Assembly (NCBI RefSeq): GCF_004331255.1
Contig: NZ_SJOF01000016.1
Location: 25,471 to 89,470 of the forward strand
Origin: Acinetobacter sp. ANC 4173
GTDB taxonomy: Bacteria; Pseudomonadota; Gammaproteobacteria; Pseudomonadales; Moraxellaceae
DNA length: 64,000 nucleotides
Direction: 5' to 3'
Shown piece by piece: positions 1 through 8,941 of the stretch. A program made the position numbers and the translations under genes. How positions within the stretch are numbered: the first letter of the stretch is position 1; every line of letters starts with the position of its first letter. Under the pieces are notes generated by a model. It was not told where the DNA came from and made no database searches. It was given only the letters and a program-made list of their open reading frames with translations.

Positions 1-1348
1 CCACCTCATCAATACGTTGTTGCATCAACTGTAGGGCTTGGGCATACAACTGCGTGGTATTGGCTTGATCCAGCAATTCTGCGAAGGGCTGCATCGCATC
101 CAGATGTTTTTGACACCAATCTTCAATCTGGTAATCCTGCCCATCTTCCACAATATGCGCATTCAGTGCACGCCCTCGATTGACCACTTCAGCTTGATTC
201 TGTTCAATCTGCTCTTGCTCAGCATCTAACAGCGCAGGACTGTCTTGTAATAAACAATACAATGCCAAGACTTCCAGAAAACCAGCGCTGCTTTCATCAA
301 TCCCAATCGGGCTATACGGGTTCACATCCACCGCACGCAGCTCGACATAACCCACACCACGATTTGCTAAAGCTTCCGAAGGTGTTTCACCTGCTTGAGG
401 CACCTGCTTTGGTCGCACCAGACTGTAGTACTCATTTTCAATTTGCAGGACATGGTCATTAATTTGGGTTGGCTCACCTTGCGCATCATTTAACCCTAAA
501 CGACTAAAGTCTGCATACGGAGTTTTGACCGCTTTTTGTAAACCGTCTAAATAGCCCTGAATATCGTTATAGTGAATGCCGAGTTGCTTCTGTGCTGAAT
601 TCTGATAACCAAAACGTCCCATGCGCAAAGCGGTGGCGTAAGGTAAATATAACGTCCCTTTTAACAACGGTAGCAAATGATGCTCACGCCCCGTCATAAA
701 ACACTTACACACCGATGGACTCGCACCCAAAAAAAACATCACCAACGGCGTTAGGCGAATGAAATTGCGAATCAGGCCAAAATAGCGATGGCTACGATAA
801 TCTTGTGCAGACAATTGACGTAAATCAGGATCGGTTTCTTGTTGTTGTAATGTGCTAAATAAACTGTCTGGGAAGGATAAATTATAATGTATCCCTGAAA
901 TGGTCTGCATACGGCGACCGTAACGGATCCCTAAACCATGACGGTATAGCGTCTTAAAACGACCAATATTGGAACTGCCATATTGTGCCAAACGAATATT
1001 GTCTTCTTCATTGTCCAACATACAGGGCATAGACAAAGGCCAAAGTTTTTCTTCATGCTCTAAGTGGCGATGCACCACAGCGTGAATATCGGTCAGATAA
1101 GACAAGGTTTTGGCAATACTCTCTAGTGGAGGGGTAATAAACTCCATCAAAGCTTCTGAATAATCAGTAGTAATATGCGGATGGGTCAATGCCGATCCCA
1201 ACGCTTTAGGATGATCGGCTTGCGATAAAAAACCATTGCTTTGCATCCGCAAACTTTCACGTTCTATACCACGTAACATCCCGTGTAACAGCGAAGAATC
1301 CACCCAAGTCGGAAATACAGCTTGAGAGGTCGATTCGGGTTGACTCAT
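1..1348 (-). CDS. gshA: Glutamate--cysteine ligase (partial, 3' end outside window)
   Basis: This enzyme makes gamma-glutamylcysteine, the first step of glutathione synthesis in the cytoplasm. The frame is open for 449 codons from an ATG at 1346-1348 and runs off the left edge, so about 70 residues of a roughly 520-residue GshA are missing. The translation begins MSQPESTSQAVFPTW and continues with GMLRGIERESLRM and TTDYSEALMEFITPP, which fit the proteobacterial GshA family (N-terminal glutamate/ATP-binding part). A later segment, SGIHYNLSFPDSLF, is also typical of the family. The gene points away from the DUF924 gene with about 316 bases between them. No frameshift is visible in the portion present. 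The identification is by recognition of family motifs, not by a search. Confidence 0.9.
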   Translation of the reverse strand, partial: MSQPESTSQAVFPTWVDSSLLHGMLRGIERESLRMQSNGFLSQADHPKALGSALTHPHITTDYSEALMEFITPPLESIAKTLSYLTDIHAVVHRHLEHEEKLWPLSMPCMLDNEEDNIRLAQYGSSNIGRFKTLYRHGLGIRYGRRMQTISGIHYNLSFPDSLFSTLQQQETDPDLRQLSAQDYRSHRYFGLIRNFIRLTPLVMFFLGASPSVCKCFMTGREHHLLPLLKGTLYLPYATALRMGRFGYQNSAQKQLGIHYNDIQGYLDGLQKAVKTPYADFSRLGLNDAQGEPTQINDHVLQIENEYYSLVRPKQVPQAGETPSEALANRGVGYVELRAVDVNPYSPIGIDESSAGFLEVLALYCLLQDSPALLDAEQEQIEQNQAEVVNRGRALNAHIVEDGQDYQIEDWCQKHLDAMQPFAELLDQANTTQLYAQALQLMQQRIDEV

Positions 1349-1664
1349 TATCATCTCGCTTATTGGAAGAACTACTAAAATAAAATCATCAGTTTATATC
1401 AGTATACTGTGATTTGATGCCGCCATATGACCCGCTGTCTATTTTTCCAACAGATTCACAACATTTGTTGCTGCTGTCGAAAAGGTTCAATAAATCAGAT
1501 CAGTAGCCTTAATATGGGTTACATCGGCTATGTTCAACAGCACGACGTGAAAAATTATTAAAAAGTATGCGCTATGCGGCAATTTTTTATCACAAAGTTA
1601 CTCTATAAGACACCCAAAAAATATGATTTTATGGAAGAATAAGTGCTAAGGATCTGTAATAAAA
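1349..1664. other. Intergenic region, divergent promoters gshA / DUF924
   Basis: This 316-base gap separates two divergent genes and should hold both promoters. A 10-bp palindrome CAGTATACTG lies at 1400-1409, about 50 bases from the gshA start. A 44-codon open frame with a run of four cysteines (1427-1561) has no ribosome-binding site and is not called as a gene. No RNA gene or terminator is evident. Confidence 0.5.
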
Positions 1665-2204
1665 ATGAATTATCAGGATATTTTAAGCTTTTGGTTTGCC
1701 CCCGGAACTCAACCAAACTGGTTTGCCAAAAGTAGCCAATTTGATCAAATCTTAGCAGAAAAGTTTGCTCAGATACATCAACAAGCGGCTTTAGGTGAAC
1801 TCTGGGAATGGCGCCAGCAGCCTGAAGGACGTCTTGCTGAAGTCATTATTCTGGATCAGTTTTCTCGTAATTTATTTCGTGATCAAGCACAGGCTTTTGC
1901 ACAAGATGGACTTGCGCTCTGCTTGGCACAAGAAGCCATTTTGGGGCAACATCACTTAAAGCTTAGCCCAGAACATTGTTATTTCTTATACATGCCCTTT
2001 ATGCACAGTGAGTCGCAACGTGTACACGAATTTGGGTTAAAATTATTTGAACAATTGGGACATCCAATTGCCTTAGAATTTGAACGACAACATAAAGCCA
2101 TTATCGACCGATTTGGACGCTATCCACACCGAAATCGTATTTTAGGACGGGCGTCTAGTGCTGAAGAATTAGAATTTCTGACAGAACCGAATAGCCATTT
2201 TTAA
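1665..2204 (+). CDS. DUF924 family protein
   Basis: A 179-residue soluble protein of the DUF924 family, whose biochemical role is not established. The N-terminal part MNYQDILSFWFAPG, the central IILDQFSRNLFRD stretch (about residues 61-73), and the later FLYMPFMHSESQ segment are family hallmarks; the predicted fold is all-helical, resembling tetratricopeptide-like repeats. Length agrees with the family (about 180 residues). The start is an ATG after an AT-rich leader; no strong Shine-Dalgarno is seen. It is followed after 60 bases by a lipoprotein gene on the same strand and could share its transcript. No catalytic function is assigned. Confidence 0.85.
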   Translation: MNYQDILSFWFAPGTQPNWFAKSSQFDQILAEKFAQIHQQAALGELWEWRQQPEGRLAEVIILDQFSRNLFRDQAQAFAQDGLALCLAQEAILGQHHLKLSPEHCYFLYMPFMHSESQRVHEFGLKLFEQLGHPIALEFERQHKAIIDRFGRYPHRNRILGRASSAEELEFLTEPNSHF

Positions 2205-2264
2205 CCCTGAGTGGCGTGTCGTCTTTCTCTCCCCTATTTCATCAGCAGTTTGCGGAGTATCAAC

Positions 2265-2843
2265 ATGAAAACTAAGCTTATTGCACTGACTCTTCTCACA
2301 CTCGCGCTTGCGGGCTGTGCCTCTATGCCGTCCAAACCTCGAACCTTCGATCAATTGGGGCGGTTTAATACCTACCCCATGAACACGCAGACCTATCGGA
2401 TCAGTTTTGAAGCTGACCCGAATATGAACTATGGCGTCGCCGAAGAAATTACCTTGGTCAAAGCAGCTCAAACCACAGTTAAAAATGGCTTTCGCTATTT
2501 TAAAGTGCTAGATGACCCCAGTAATCTGACCAATAAACCACCCCGTCAGGCGGTGGTTTATCGCTCACCGTCTTTTTACCCTTACGGTTACTATCCACGT
2601 GGCTATTACCGCCGCTATCCAGGCTATTGGCCAGACCCATTTTACGACACGCCACAAGTGGTGAATATTGACCCTGTGCAAGTGTCCTATACCATTGAGT
2701 GTTATAAGGAAAAAAATAAAGCACCGAGCGATGCTTTTGATGCCACACTCATCTTACAGTCTTTGGGAAAAAAATATGGACTGACCTCGACAGGTGAGGT
2801 GATTCAACCCCAACCCAAAGTCTCTGCTCCAACCCCAAAATAA
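2265..2843 (+). CDS. Outer-membrane-type lipoprotein, unknown function (CC0125/DUF4136-like)
   Basis: A 192-residue lipoprotein. The start at 2265 is preferred over longer frames because GGAG lies 7-10 bases upstream and it gives a clean signal: MKTKLIALTLLTLALAGCAS, with lipobox LAGC and the lipidated cysteine at residue 18. The residue after Cys is Ala, not Asp, consistent with outer-membrane sorting. The middle is rich in Tyr, Pro and Arg (about residues 105-135, around YPYGYYPRGYYRR), after a segment that resembles the CC0125/DUF4136 lipoprotein group. The gene sits 15 bases before the DUF445 gene, so the two are probably co-transcribed. The function is unknown. Confidence 0.75.
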   Translation: MKTKLIALTLLTLALAGCASMPSKPRTFDQLGRFNTYPMNTQTYRISFEADPNMNYGVAEEITLVKAAQTTVKNGFRYFKVLDDPSNLTNKPPRQAVVYRSPSFYPYGYYPRGYYRRYPGYWPDPFYDTPQVVNIDPVQVSYTIECYKEKNKAPSDAFDATLILQSLGKKYGLTSTGEVIQPQPKVSAPTPK

Positions 2844-2858
2844 AATTAGGACAATTCT

Positions 2859-4163
2859 ATGCATGTAACGACCACCAGTTCTGAAAGCTTGCAACGAAGT
2901 AAACGCTTCGCCAATATTGCTTTATTGCTGGCGGTCATGACATGGATTGTCCTCATGGTGCTCGCCAAATTCATGCCCGAGTACGCTTGGCTGATTCATA
3001 TTCTTATGTTATCCGCAGAAGCGGGTATGGTCGGTGGATTAGCAGACTGGTATGCCATCACCGTGTTGTTCCGCAATCCTTTCGGGAAACTGCCAATTCC
3101 CAATTTTTTGCGTGACCATACCGAGATTATTCCCCGCAACAAGGCTCGTATTGCAGAGTCCATGGGCCGTTTTGTACAGGAAAATTTTCTCTCTCCACAA
3201 GTGGTCGAACGCAGTTTAAAAAATATCGACTTGAGTCTGGCGGTCGGTCAGTGGTTAGCCAATCCGCATAACAACACACAAGTGACGCAAGTGATTCAGC
3301 AAACCGTCCCGAAAATCTTCGACTTTGTTGGGCAAGAGCAGATTGGTCGCTTTATTCAAAACAATAGCGTGCAATGGGTGCGCAATACCAATATCAACAT
3401 GCTGGCCAGTGAAATGCTGCGTGCGGTGATTGAAAATGACTTCCACCAAGATGTATTGCAACGAGGTTTAGATCTTGTGCATGACTGGATGATTCACCAT
3501 CCAGAGCGAACCCGTGAACTGACGCAAAAACTGTTTAAAGAACTTGGGGTCTCTAAATTGGCCAAAGGCGCCAGCTGGATTGGCATTGATGTGCAACAAC
3601 GCACCATCGACTCACTGATTGAACGGGTAGAATCCATGCTCGCCAATCCAGAGCATCCTTGGCGACAACAGATTGAAGACATTGCCCAAGAACTGATGCT
3701 GCAATTAACTGATCGGAACAGTGCAGCAAGCCAACGCTTAAATCAGGGTAAAAATGCCTTACTGGATAGCCCTCAAGTGCTGAATTTTATTCGTGGTGCG
3801 GTGGTGATTTTATGTGATGCCATCAAAGCCGATTTAATGCAGCCTGATTCAGGCATTGCAGCCAATCTACGCGTGGCGATTCAACAGGTTGGAGAAAACA
3901 TCATTGCCAATCAGGCAGTCCGCCAGTTATTGAATGATCGCATGAGCGGTTTGGCGGTCAATTTGAGTGATCAATACAGTGAAAAAGTGATTCGTTTTAT
4001 TAGCGAACGCATTCACGAATGGGACTCCCGTGAAATGATTGGCAAAATTGAAAATGAAGTTGGTGGCGACTTGCACATGATTCGTGTCAACGGCGTGGTG
4101 GTGGGTGCCTTTATTGGCCTCGCACTGGGGATTATTCGTGCTGTGGTGGATTATCTGCTTTAA
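2859..4163 (+). CDS. DUF445 family inner membrane protein (YjiN-like)
   Basis: A 434-residue member of the DUF445 family (E. coli YjiN group), membrane-anchored proteins of unknown function. Two hydrophobic helices occur near the N-terminus (about residues 18-58) and one at the very C-terminus (about 408-430), with a long, probably helical, extramembrane region between. The signature GMVGGLADWYAITVLFRNPFG around residues 56-76 is the most conserved part of the family. The start ATG follows AGGACAATTCT, a good ribosome-binding site, 15 bases after the upstream lipoprotein gene. No enzymatic residues can be pointed to. Confidence 0.85.
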   Translation: MHVTTTSSESLQRSKRFANIALLLAVMTWIVLMVLAKFMPEYAWLIHILMLSAEAGMVGGLADWYAITVLFRNPFGKLPIPNFLRDHTEIIPRNKARIAESMGRFVQENFLSPQVVERSLKNIDLSLAVGQWLANPHNNTQVTQVIQQTVPKIFDFVGQEQIGRFIQNNSVQWVRNTNINMLASEMLRAVIENDFHQDVLQRGLDLVHDWMIHHPERTRELTQKLFKELGVSKLAKGASWIGIDVQQRTIDSLIERVESMLANPEHPWRQQIEDIAQELMLQLTDRNSAASQRLNQGKNALLDSPQVLNFIRGAVVILCDAIKADLMQPDSGIAANLRVAIQQVGENIIANQAVRQLLNDRMSGLAVNLSDQYSEKVIRFISERIHEWDSREMIGKIENEVGGDLHMIRVNGVVVGAFIGLALGIIRAVVDYLL

Positions 4164-4265
4164 TTTACGGCAAAGTTCAGACAGAGAAATAAATGGATTT
4201 AAACTTGTACAAGCTCTGCAACATGCTAAATTAAATCGGTTTATTCATCCGATAGGTCTGTGGTC

Positions 4266-5420
4266 ATGCTTGAAATTCATTCCAAACTTCCTGCTCAAGG
4301 CGTCACGATTTTTAGCCAAATGACGGCCATGGCACAACGGCTGAATGCGCTGAATGTGTCACAAGGCTTTCCCGACTTTGCACCGCCACAAGCCTTGCTC
4401 GAAGCCTTAAGCCATGCGACCTTACACGGATCTAATCAATATGCAGCAGGTGATGGTTTACTCGACCTACGCCAACAAGTCGCGCAACAGTTTCTACAGC
4501 GCGATCAACTGAATCTCGATCCCATCCATGAAATAACCATTACACCTGGGGCGACCATCGCCTTATTTAGTGCCATTCAAGCCCTTGTGAATGCGGGTGA
4601 TGAAGTCATAGTGTTTGATCCGAGCTATGACAGTTATGCGCCAAGTATTGCCTTGGTCGGTGCAAAAGCAGTGCATATTCCTTTAGTTGCACCGCATTTT
4701 CATGTGGACTGGAACCGAGTTGCCAACGCAATTAATGCCAAAACCCGCATGATCATTGTCAATACACCACATAATCCAACGGGGGCCATTTGGTCCAAGC
4801 AAGATTGGCAACAGTTGATTCAACTGATCCAAAACCACAATATTGTGGTGCTGTCGGATGAGGTCTATGAGCACTTGGTTTACGATGGACAACAGCACTA
4901 TTCAGCCTTGTCTTTTCCAGAGCTGCGTGAACGTAGTGTTGTGGTCGGTTCATTTGGAAAAACCTTCCATGTGACTGGTTGGAAAACCGGATATTGTGTG
5001 GCTGCCCCTGAGCTGATGCGGGTCTTTCGTCAAGTCTATCAATTTGCCAATTTCTGCGGGGTCACTCCAGTCCAAGTCGCTTTAGCACAGTACATGCAAG
5101 AGCATCCTGAACATATTCAGCAGCTTGCTCATTTTTATCAGCAAAAACGTGATCTCTTCAATGCAGGATTAGCCGCTTCCCGATTTACCTTGACGCCCTC
5201 TCAAGGCACCTATTTCCAAAATCTGGATTATCGTGCGATTCGCCCTGATTTAAATGATGTTGATATGTGCCACTTCCTTGCCGAACAACACGGCATTGTC
5301 GCCATTCCTATTTCGGTGTTTTATCAACAACCACCTGAAGATTTAAAACTGATTCGCGTCTGCTTTGCCAAAACCGAACAAACCTTGACCCAAGCCACCC
5401 AAATTCTCAGTGCGGTTTAG
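4266..5420 (+). CDS. PLP-dependent aminotransferase, methionine aminotransferase-like (YbdL)
   Basis: A class I/II fold-type I aminotransferase of 384 residues, related to E. coli YbdL and other methionine/aromatic aminotransferases that use keto acids as partners. The N-terminal NVSQGFPDFAPP motif, the YAAGDGLLDLRQ segment, the NTPHNPTG motif near residue 165, the DEVYEHLVYD segment, and SFGKTFHVTGWKTGY carrying the PLP-binding lysine (about residue 230) are all present. A GTG at 4260 also opens the frame, but the ATG at 4266 is preferred. About 130 bases separate it from the MATE gene. The substrate is inferred only from family resemblance. Confidence 0.82.
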   Translation: MLEIHSKLPAQGVTIFSQMTAMAQRLNALNVSQGFPDFAPPQALLEALSHATLHGSNQYAAGDGLLDLRQQVAQQFLQRDQLNLDPIHEITITPGATIALFSAIQALVNAGDEVIVFDPSYDSYAPSIALVGAKAVHIPLVAPHFHVDWNRVANAINAKTRMIIVNTPHNPTGAIWSKQDWQQLIQLIQNHNIVVLSDEVYEHLVYDGQQHYSALSFPELRERSVVVGSFGKTFHVTGWKTGYCVAAPELMRVFRQVYQFANFCGVTPVQVALAQYMQEHPEHIQQLAHFYQQKRDLFNAGLAASRFTLTPSQGTYFQNLDYRAIRPDLNDVDMCHFLAEQHGIVAIPISVFYQQPPEDLKLIRVCFAKTEQTLTQATQILSAV

Positions 5421-5442
5421 CCACGCTGAGGGATTAAAAATC

Positions 5443-5465
5443 CAAAGGCATGATTACTGCCTTTG
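5443..5465. terminator. Hairpin after the aminotransferase gene
   Basis: CAAAGGCA and TGCCTTTG form an 8-bp perfect stem with a 7-base loop, 22 bases after the stop codon. There is no T-run, so it is a weak terminator candidate or an mRNA 3' end stabiliser. Confidence 0.35.
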
Positions 5466-5550
5466 CTTACTGAAATACATCATTTTTTCCTGAGCGAACT
5501 ATGCTAGGGTAAGCTGAAGAAACACGATAAAAGAGCGCACAGGATCATCT

Positions 5551-6918
5551 ATGTCGGCACACAACTCTTTGGTGCAACATCAAAAGCTATGGAAAGCCTT
5601 TTTTATTTTCCTGATGCCGTTGATTGCTACCAATATTCTGCAAAATCTATCAGGGACAATTAATACAGTCTTTGTGGGGCAGATGATGGGGGTGCAGGCA
5701 ATTGCCGCAGTGGCGGTATTTTTTCCGATTTTGTTCTTTTTAATGGCCTTTGTGATTGGTTTGTCCGCAGGTTCAACCGTACTGATCGGACAAGCATGGG
5801 GCGCGCAAAATATAGAAAAAGTACGGGCTGTGGTTGGCTCGACCCTATTTATGACCCTGATTGGTGGAAGCCTCATTGCCTTACTGGGGGTAGTGTTTTC
5901 CCGCCATGTGTTATTGGCTTTGGGCACGGATAAAGCTGTCATGCATTTGTCCTTGCCTTATGTGCAGTGGATGCTCGCAGGTAGCCCCTTATTATTTATC
6001 TATATTATTTATACCTCCATTTTACGCGGTGTGGGCGATAGCACCACCCCTTTAATCGCCTCGGGTATGACCATTTTAGTGGGGCTTTGTGTGACGCCGG
6101 TTTTGATTGCAGGCTATTGGGGCTTTCCACGCTTGGGAATTGTTGCACCTGCGATTGCATCGACTTTAGGTTTTATTTCTGTTCTGATTTTTTTATATTT
6201 TTATCTGGCTTATAAACAACACCCACTCAGACTCGACGCGCAAATGCTGCGCCATATTCGCTTTGACCGCCAACTGAGTCAAATTATTTTACGCCTCGGT
6301 ATTCCAACTGGAGTACAAATGGTCACGACTTCGGTTGCGGGATTGGTGATTGTGGGATTGGTCAATCGTCATGGTGCCAACGCCACCGCTGCCTATGGTG
6401 CGGTAAACCAAGTGCTAAATTATATCCAGTTCCCGGCACTGTCTATTGCCATTGCCGCATCGATTTTTGCCGCGCAAGCCATCGGGGCAGGAAAGTCAGA
6501 ATTACTCGCCAAAGTCACGCGTACCGCACTGGGAATGAATATTGTGATTACGGGTTTATTGGTGGTTTTAGGCTATCTATTTTCAAAATATCTGATGGCG
6601 CTGTTTATCACAGATCATGCTGTGGTCGAGCTTGGTCAACAGCTTTTGTTTATTGTGTTATGGTCGATCTTATTCTTTGGTGCCAGCGCAATTTTCGCGT
6701 CCATTATGCGCGCCAGTGGTACCGTCACCGTTCCGATGATCATCAATATTGTTGCCATTATTGCCATTGAAGTTCCCTGCGCTTATTTATTTAGTGACTG
6801 GTGGGGACTACAAGGCATATGGTATGCCTATGCACTTGCCTTTGTGTGCTTATGTGTGATGCAAGGTTTGTATTACCAATTTGTCTGGAAAAAGAAAACC
6901 GTAGAAAGTTTAATTTGA
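5551..6918 (+). CDS. MATE family efflux transporter
   Basis: A 455-residue multidrug and toxic compound extrusion protein with about twelve hydrophobic segments spanning the inner membrane. The N-terminal half (PLIATNILQNLSGTINTVFVGQMMG) and the second half (LRLGIPTGVQMVTTSVAGLVIVGLVNRHGA) show the internal duplication of the family. Members use Na+ or H+ gradients to export cationic compounds. It is not the Acinetobacter exporter AbeM: the N-terminal sequence differs clearly. The start ATG comes about 130 bases after the aminotransferase gene, and a bidirectional terminator follows, so it is likely a single-gene transcript. The substrates are unknown. Confidence 0.88.
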   Translation: MSAHNSLVQHQKLWKAFFIFLMPLIATNILQNLSGTINTVFVGQMMGVQAIAAVAVFFPILFFLMAFVIGLSAGSTVLIGQAWGAQNIEKVRAVVGSTLFMTLIGGSLIALLGVVFSRHVLLALGTDKAVMHLSLPYVQWMLAGSPLLFIYIIYTSILRGVGDSTTPLIASGMTILVGLCVTPVLIAGYWGFPRLGIVAPAIASTLGFISVLIFLYFYLAYKQHPLRLDAQMLRHIRFDRQLSQIILRLGIPTGVQMVTTSVAGLVIVGLVNRHGANATAAYGAVNQVLNYIQFPALSIAIAASIFAAQAIGAGKSELLAKVTRTALGMNIVITGLLVVLGYLFSKYLMALFITDHAVVELGQQLLFIVLWSILFFGASAIFASIMRASGTVTVPMIINIVAIIAIEVPCAYLFSDWWGLQGIWYAYALAFVCLCVMQGLYYQFVWKKKTVESLI

Positions 6919-6926
6919 TAAACAGT

Positions 6927-6968
6927 AAAAAAAGTAGGGGCTGATCTTCAGATCAACACCTGCTTTTT
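6927..6968. terminator. Bidirectional terminator between MATE and SDR genes
   Basis: A stem of GTAGG/CCTGC plus TGATCT/AGATCA, separated by a small internal loop, is flanked by an A7 run on the left and a T5 run on the right. It can end both the plus-strand MATE transcript and the minus-strand SDR transcript. Confidence 0.75.
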
Positions 6969-6982
6969 ATTTACTCAGATTG

Positions 6983-7822
6983 TTATTTAAATCGCTTGCT
7001 CAACGTCGTCGCTATAGCCGTCACTTTTTGATAGCCTGTTGGCAAAATACGCTGAATCAGATCTAAAGATTTTGCATCATTGCCAATCAACACACGACGC
7101 TTATCTTTTTGCACCGCAGCTAAAATTTGACGTGCAGCTTCTTCTGGTGGAATACGTAATAACTTGTTAAATGTGCGTGCTGATTTTTCGGGGTTCATCC
7201 CCAAACTACGCAAGCTGTCATTCATACGCGCATCATTGGCAATATTGGTGCGAATACCACCGGGATGTACACACAGCGCACTAACCCCACAGTTTTCAAT
7301 ATCCAGTTCCTGACGTAAGGATTCGGTAAAACCACGCACTGCAAACTTGGTGGCATTATAAGCCGACTGCGTGGGTTGAGCCGTTAAACCAAATAAACTG
7401 GAAATATTGATGATATGACCATCGCCTGTTTGCTTAATCAAAGGCAAAAACTCTTTGGTCCCGTATACCACACCCCAAAAATTAATCCCCATAATCCATT
7501 CTAGTTCATCATAACTCGCACCTTCTACAGTCGAGCCCAATGCCACCCCAGCATTATTAAAAATCATATTGACTGAACCATGATTTTGTACGGTTTCTTC
7601 TGCCCAAGTACGCATGGCCTCACGATCAGACACATCCAATTTTTGGGTGGTCACTCGTACATTACTGTCTTTGAGTAATTCCACGGTTTTTGCCAAACCT
7701 TGTTCATTAATATCGCTTAACGCAAGGTGGCAACCTTGCTGGGCCAAAAGCACTGCCAACTGTTGACCAATCCCAGAACCCGCACCTGTTACAGCGGCGA
7801 CTTTATTGTTAAATGTTTTCAT
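6983..7822 (-). CDS. Short-chain dehydrogenase/reductase (classical SDR)
   Basis: A 279-residue NAD(P)-dependent oxidoreductase. The cofactor motif TGAGSGIG is at about residues 13-20, the structural NNAG at about 90-93, the catalytic Ser in NISSLFG near 143, and the YNATK catalytic Tyr/Lys pair near 156-160. The C-terminal extension after the fold (about residue 240 on) is typical of the lipid- or xenobiotic-linked SDRs next to TetR genes. The gene is divergent from a TetR regulator, with a 20-bp perfect palindrome between them, which makes it the probable target of that regulator. The substrate cannot be read from sequence. Confidence 0.85.
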   Translation of the reverse strand: MKTFNNKVAAVTGAGSGIGQQLAVLLAQQGCHLALSDINEQGLAKTVELLKDSNVRVTTQKLDVSDREAMRTWAEETVQNHGSVNMIFNNAGVALGSTVEGASYDELEWIMGINFWGVVYGTKEFLPLIKQTGDGHIINISSLFGLTAQPTQSAYNATKFAVRGFTESLRQELDIENCGVSALCVHPGGIRTNIANDARMNDSLRSLGMNPEKSARTFNKLLRIPPEEAARQILAAVQKDKRRVLIGNDAKSLDLIQRILPTGYQKVTAIATTLSKRFK

Positions 7823-7911
7823 TTTCTATCCTTATTGGTTTCTCAGGTGGTATGACAAAGCTACCCCCCCTTTCTTTTATGCATGATGCGAATGACACCC
7901 TCAATATAAAT

Positions 7912-7931
7912 TTGACAATATCCATTGTCAA
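7912..7931. promoter_or_regulatory. Palindromic operator candidate between SDR and TetR genes
   Basis: TTGACAAT-ATCC-ATTGTCAA is a perfect dyad with 8-bp arms, and a further ATTGTC half-site follows at 7934-7939. The left arm contains a TTGACA that could be a -35 element. Position and symmetry fit the operator of the adjacent TetR protein, repressing both divergent genes. Confidence 0.65.
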
Positions 7932-8034
7932 TAATTGTCTGATGAATCTCCTTTCGGCCAAACTCCGCGTTTAATTTAGGCATTTACAGCAATTGTTGTT
8001 AAACTATAGGCGGTCTTTGCTACGTTTTATCTTT

Positions 8035-8721
8035 ATGACTTATTCCAATACCAACGATGCAGGAAAAAATAACCAACCGTTAAAAAATAAAGAACGCCAG
8101 TTTAAAGGATTGTCTTTGACTGAGCGTCAACAGGCACGTCGTGAAAAACTCATCGAGGCGGGTATTGAAGTTTATGGCACCCATGGTTTTTTTGCCGTCA
8201 CGGTCAAAGACATTTGCAATGAAGCCAAACTGACCGAACGCTATTTTTATGAATCCTTTAAAAAAAGTGATCAACTCTTCCAAACCATCTTTTTAAAACT
8301 GATTGATGAACTGCAACAAAATGTCATGCAAGCGATTATGCAAGCCTCGAACAGTCATGAAAAAATGGTCGATGCTGGCTTAACCGCCCTACTCACCACG
8401 CTCAAAGACAACCCGCGGATGGCACGTATTATTTATATCGATGCCATGCTGGTACAAGAACTGCATAACCAAGCCACCATTCATGAAACCATGTTGCGTT
8501 TTGACCGTATGATTCACGCTTTTGTCATGTTGATGATGCCGAATATCCCTCATTCAGAACGTGAAATTTCATGGGTTTCTACGGGACTAAATGGTTATGT
8601 TACCCAAATTGCGATTCGTTGGGTCATCAGTGGTTTTAAACAGTCTTTGGACGATGTATTGGCACCTTGTCGGGTGGTTTTTATGGCTTTACTTGAGTCA
8701 TTTTCTGAGAAAAAAAATTAA
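8035..8721 (+). CDS. TetR/AcrR family transcriptional regulator
   Basis: A 228-residue one-component repressor. The helix-turn-helix lies in the N-terminal third (GIEVYGTHGFFAVTVKDICNEAKLTERYFYESFKKSDQL, in pieces), preceded by a basic QARREKLIEAG segment. The C-terminal two thirds form the usual helical ligand-binding and dimerisation domain. The start ATG at 8035 is preferred over an upstream TTG at 7993 because homologous regulators begin a short distance before the HTH; neither has a strong ribosome-binding site. It is divergent from the SDR gene and probably controls it and itself through the palindrome at 7912-7931. The inducer is unknown. Confidence 0.85.
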   Translation: MTYSNTNDAGKNNQPLKNKERQFKGLSLTERQQARREKLIEAGIEVYGTHGFFAVTVKDICNEAKLTERYFYESFKKSDQLFQTIFLKLIDELQQNVMQAIMQASNSHEKMVDAGLTALLTTLKDNPRMARIIYIDAMLVQELHNQATIHETMLRFDRMIHAFVMLMMPNIPHSEREISWVSTGLNGYVTQIAIRWVISGFKQSLDDVLAPCRVVFMALLESFSEKKN

Positions 8722-8852
8722 ATTACAGCAATTTAATTTTTACAAACAATTGACTCCGATTTTACGACCGCCTCTACGCCTGTCTAAAATTGTTCATGAA
8801 TTCGACTAAAAATTGTCACAAAACTTTGCGAAAATCGGCATTCTGCCCTATT

Positions 8853-8870
8853 CTGCAATGATACTGTCAT
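8853..8870 (+). promoter_or_regulatory. Pho box 1 upstream of phoB
   Basis: CTGCAAT-GATA-CTGTCAT: two 7-base half-sites separated by exactly four bases, the 11-bp direct-repeat geometry of the PhoB site. The second half-site is a perfect consensus. It lies about 70-90 bases before the phoB start. Confidence 0.75.
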
Positions 8871-8879
8871 AATTAATCT

Positions 8880-8897
8880 TTGTAATAAGCCTGTCAT
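8880..8897 (+). promoter_or_regulatory. Pho box 2 upstream of phoB
   Basis: TTGTAAT-AAGC-CTGTCAT repeats the same 7-4-7 geometry 27 bases downstream of the first box, again with a perfect second half-site. A TATCAT hexamer at 8920-8925 is a possible -10 element. The pair predicts PhoB autoregulation of phoBR. Confidence 0.78.
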
Positions 8898-8941
8898 AAA
8901 TAAAAAACGGCCTACCGTTATCATCAATAGGATATTGCGTT

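Noticed and set aside
1427..1561. A 44-codon frame with four successive cysteines, divergent from gshA
   Set aside because: No ribosome-binding site, no recognisable family and rare composition; likely chance, though a leader peptide cannot be excluded.
5551..6918. Assignment of the MATE gene as abeM
   Set aside because: The N-terminal sequence does not match AbeM as I remember it, so only the family is given.
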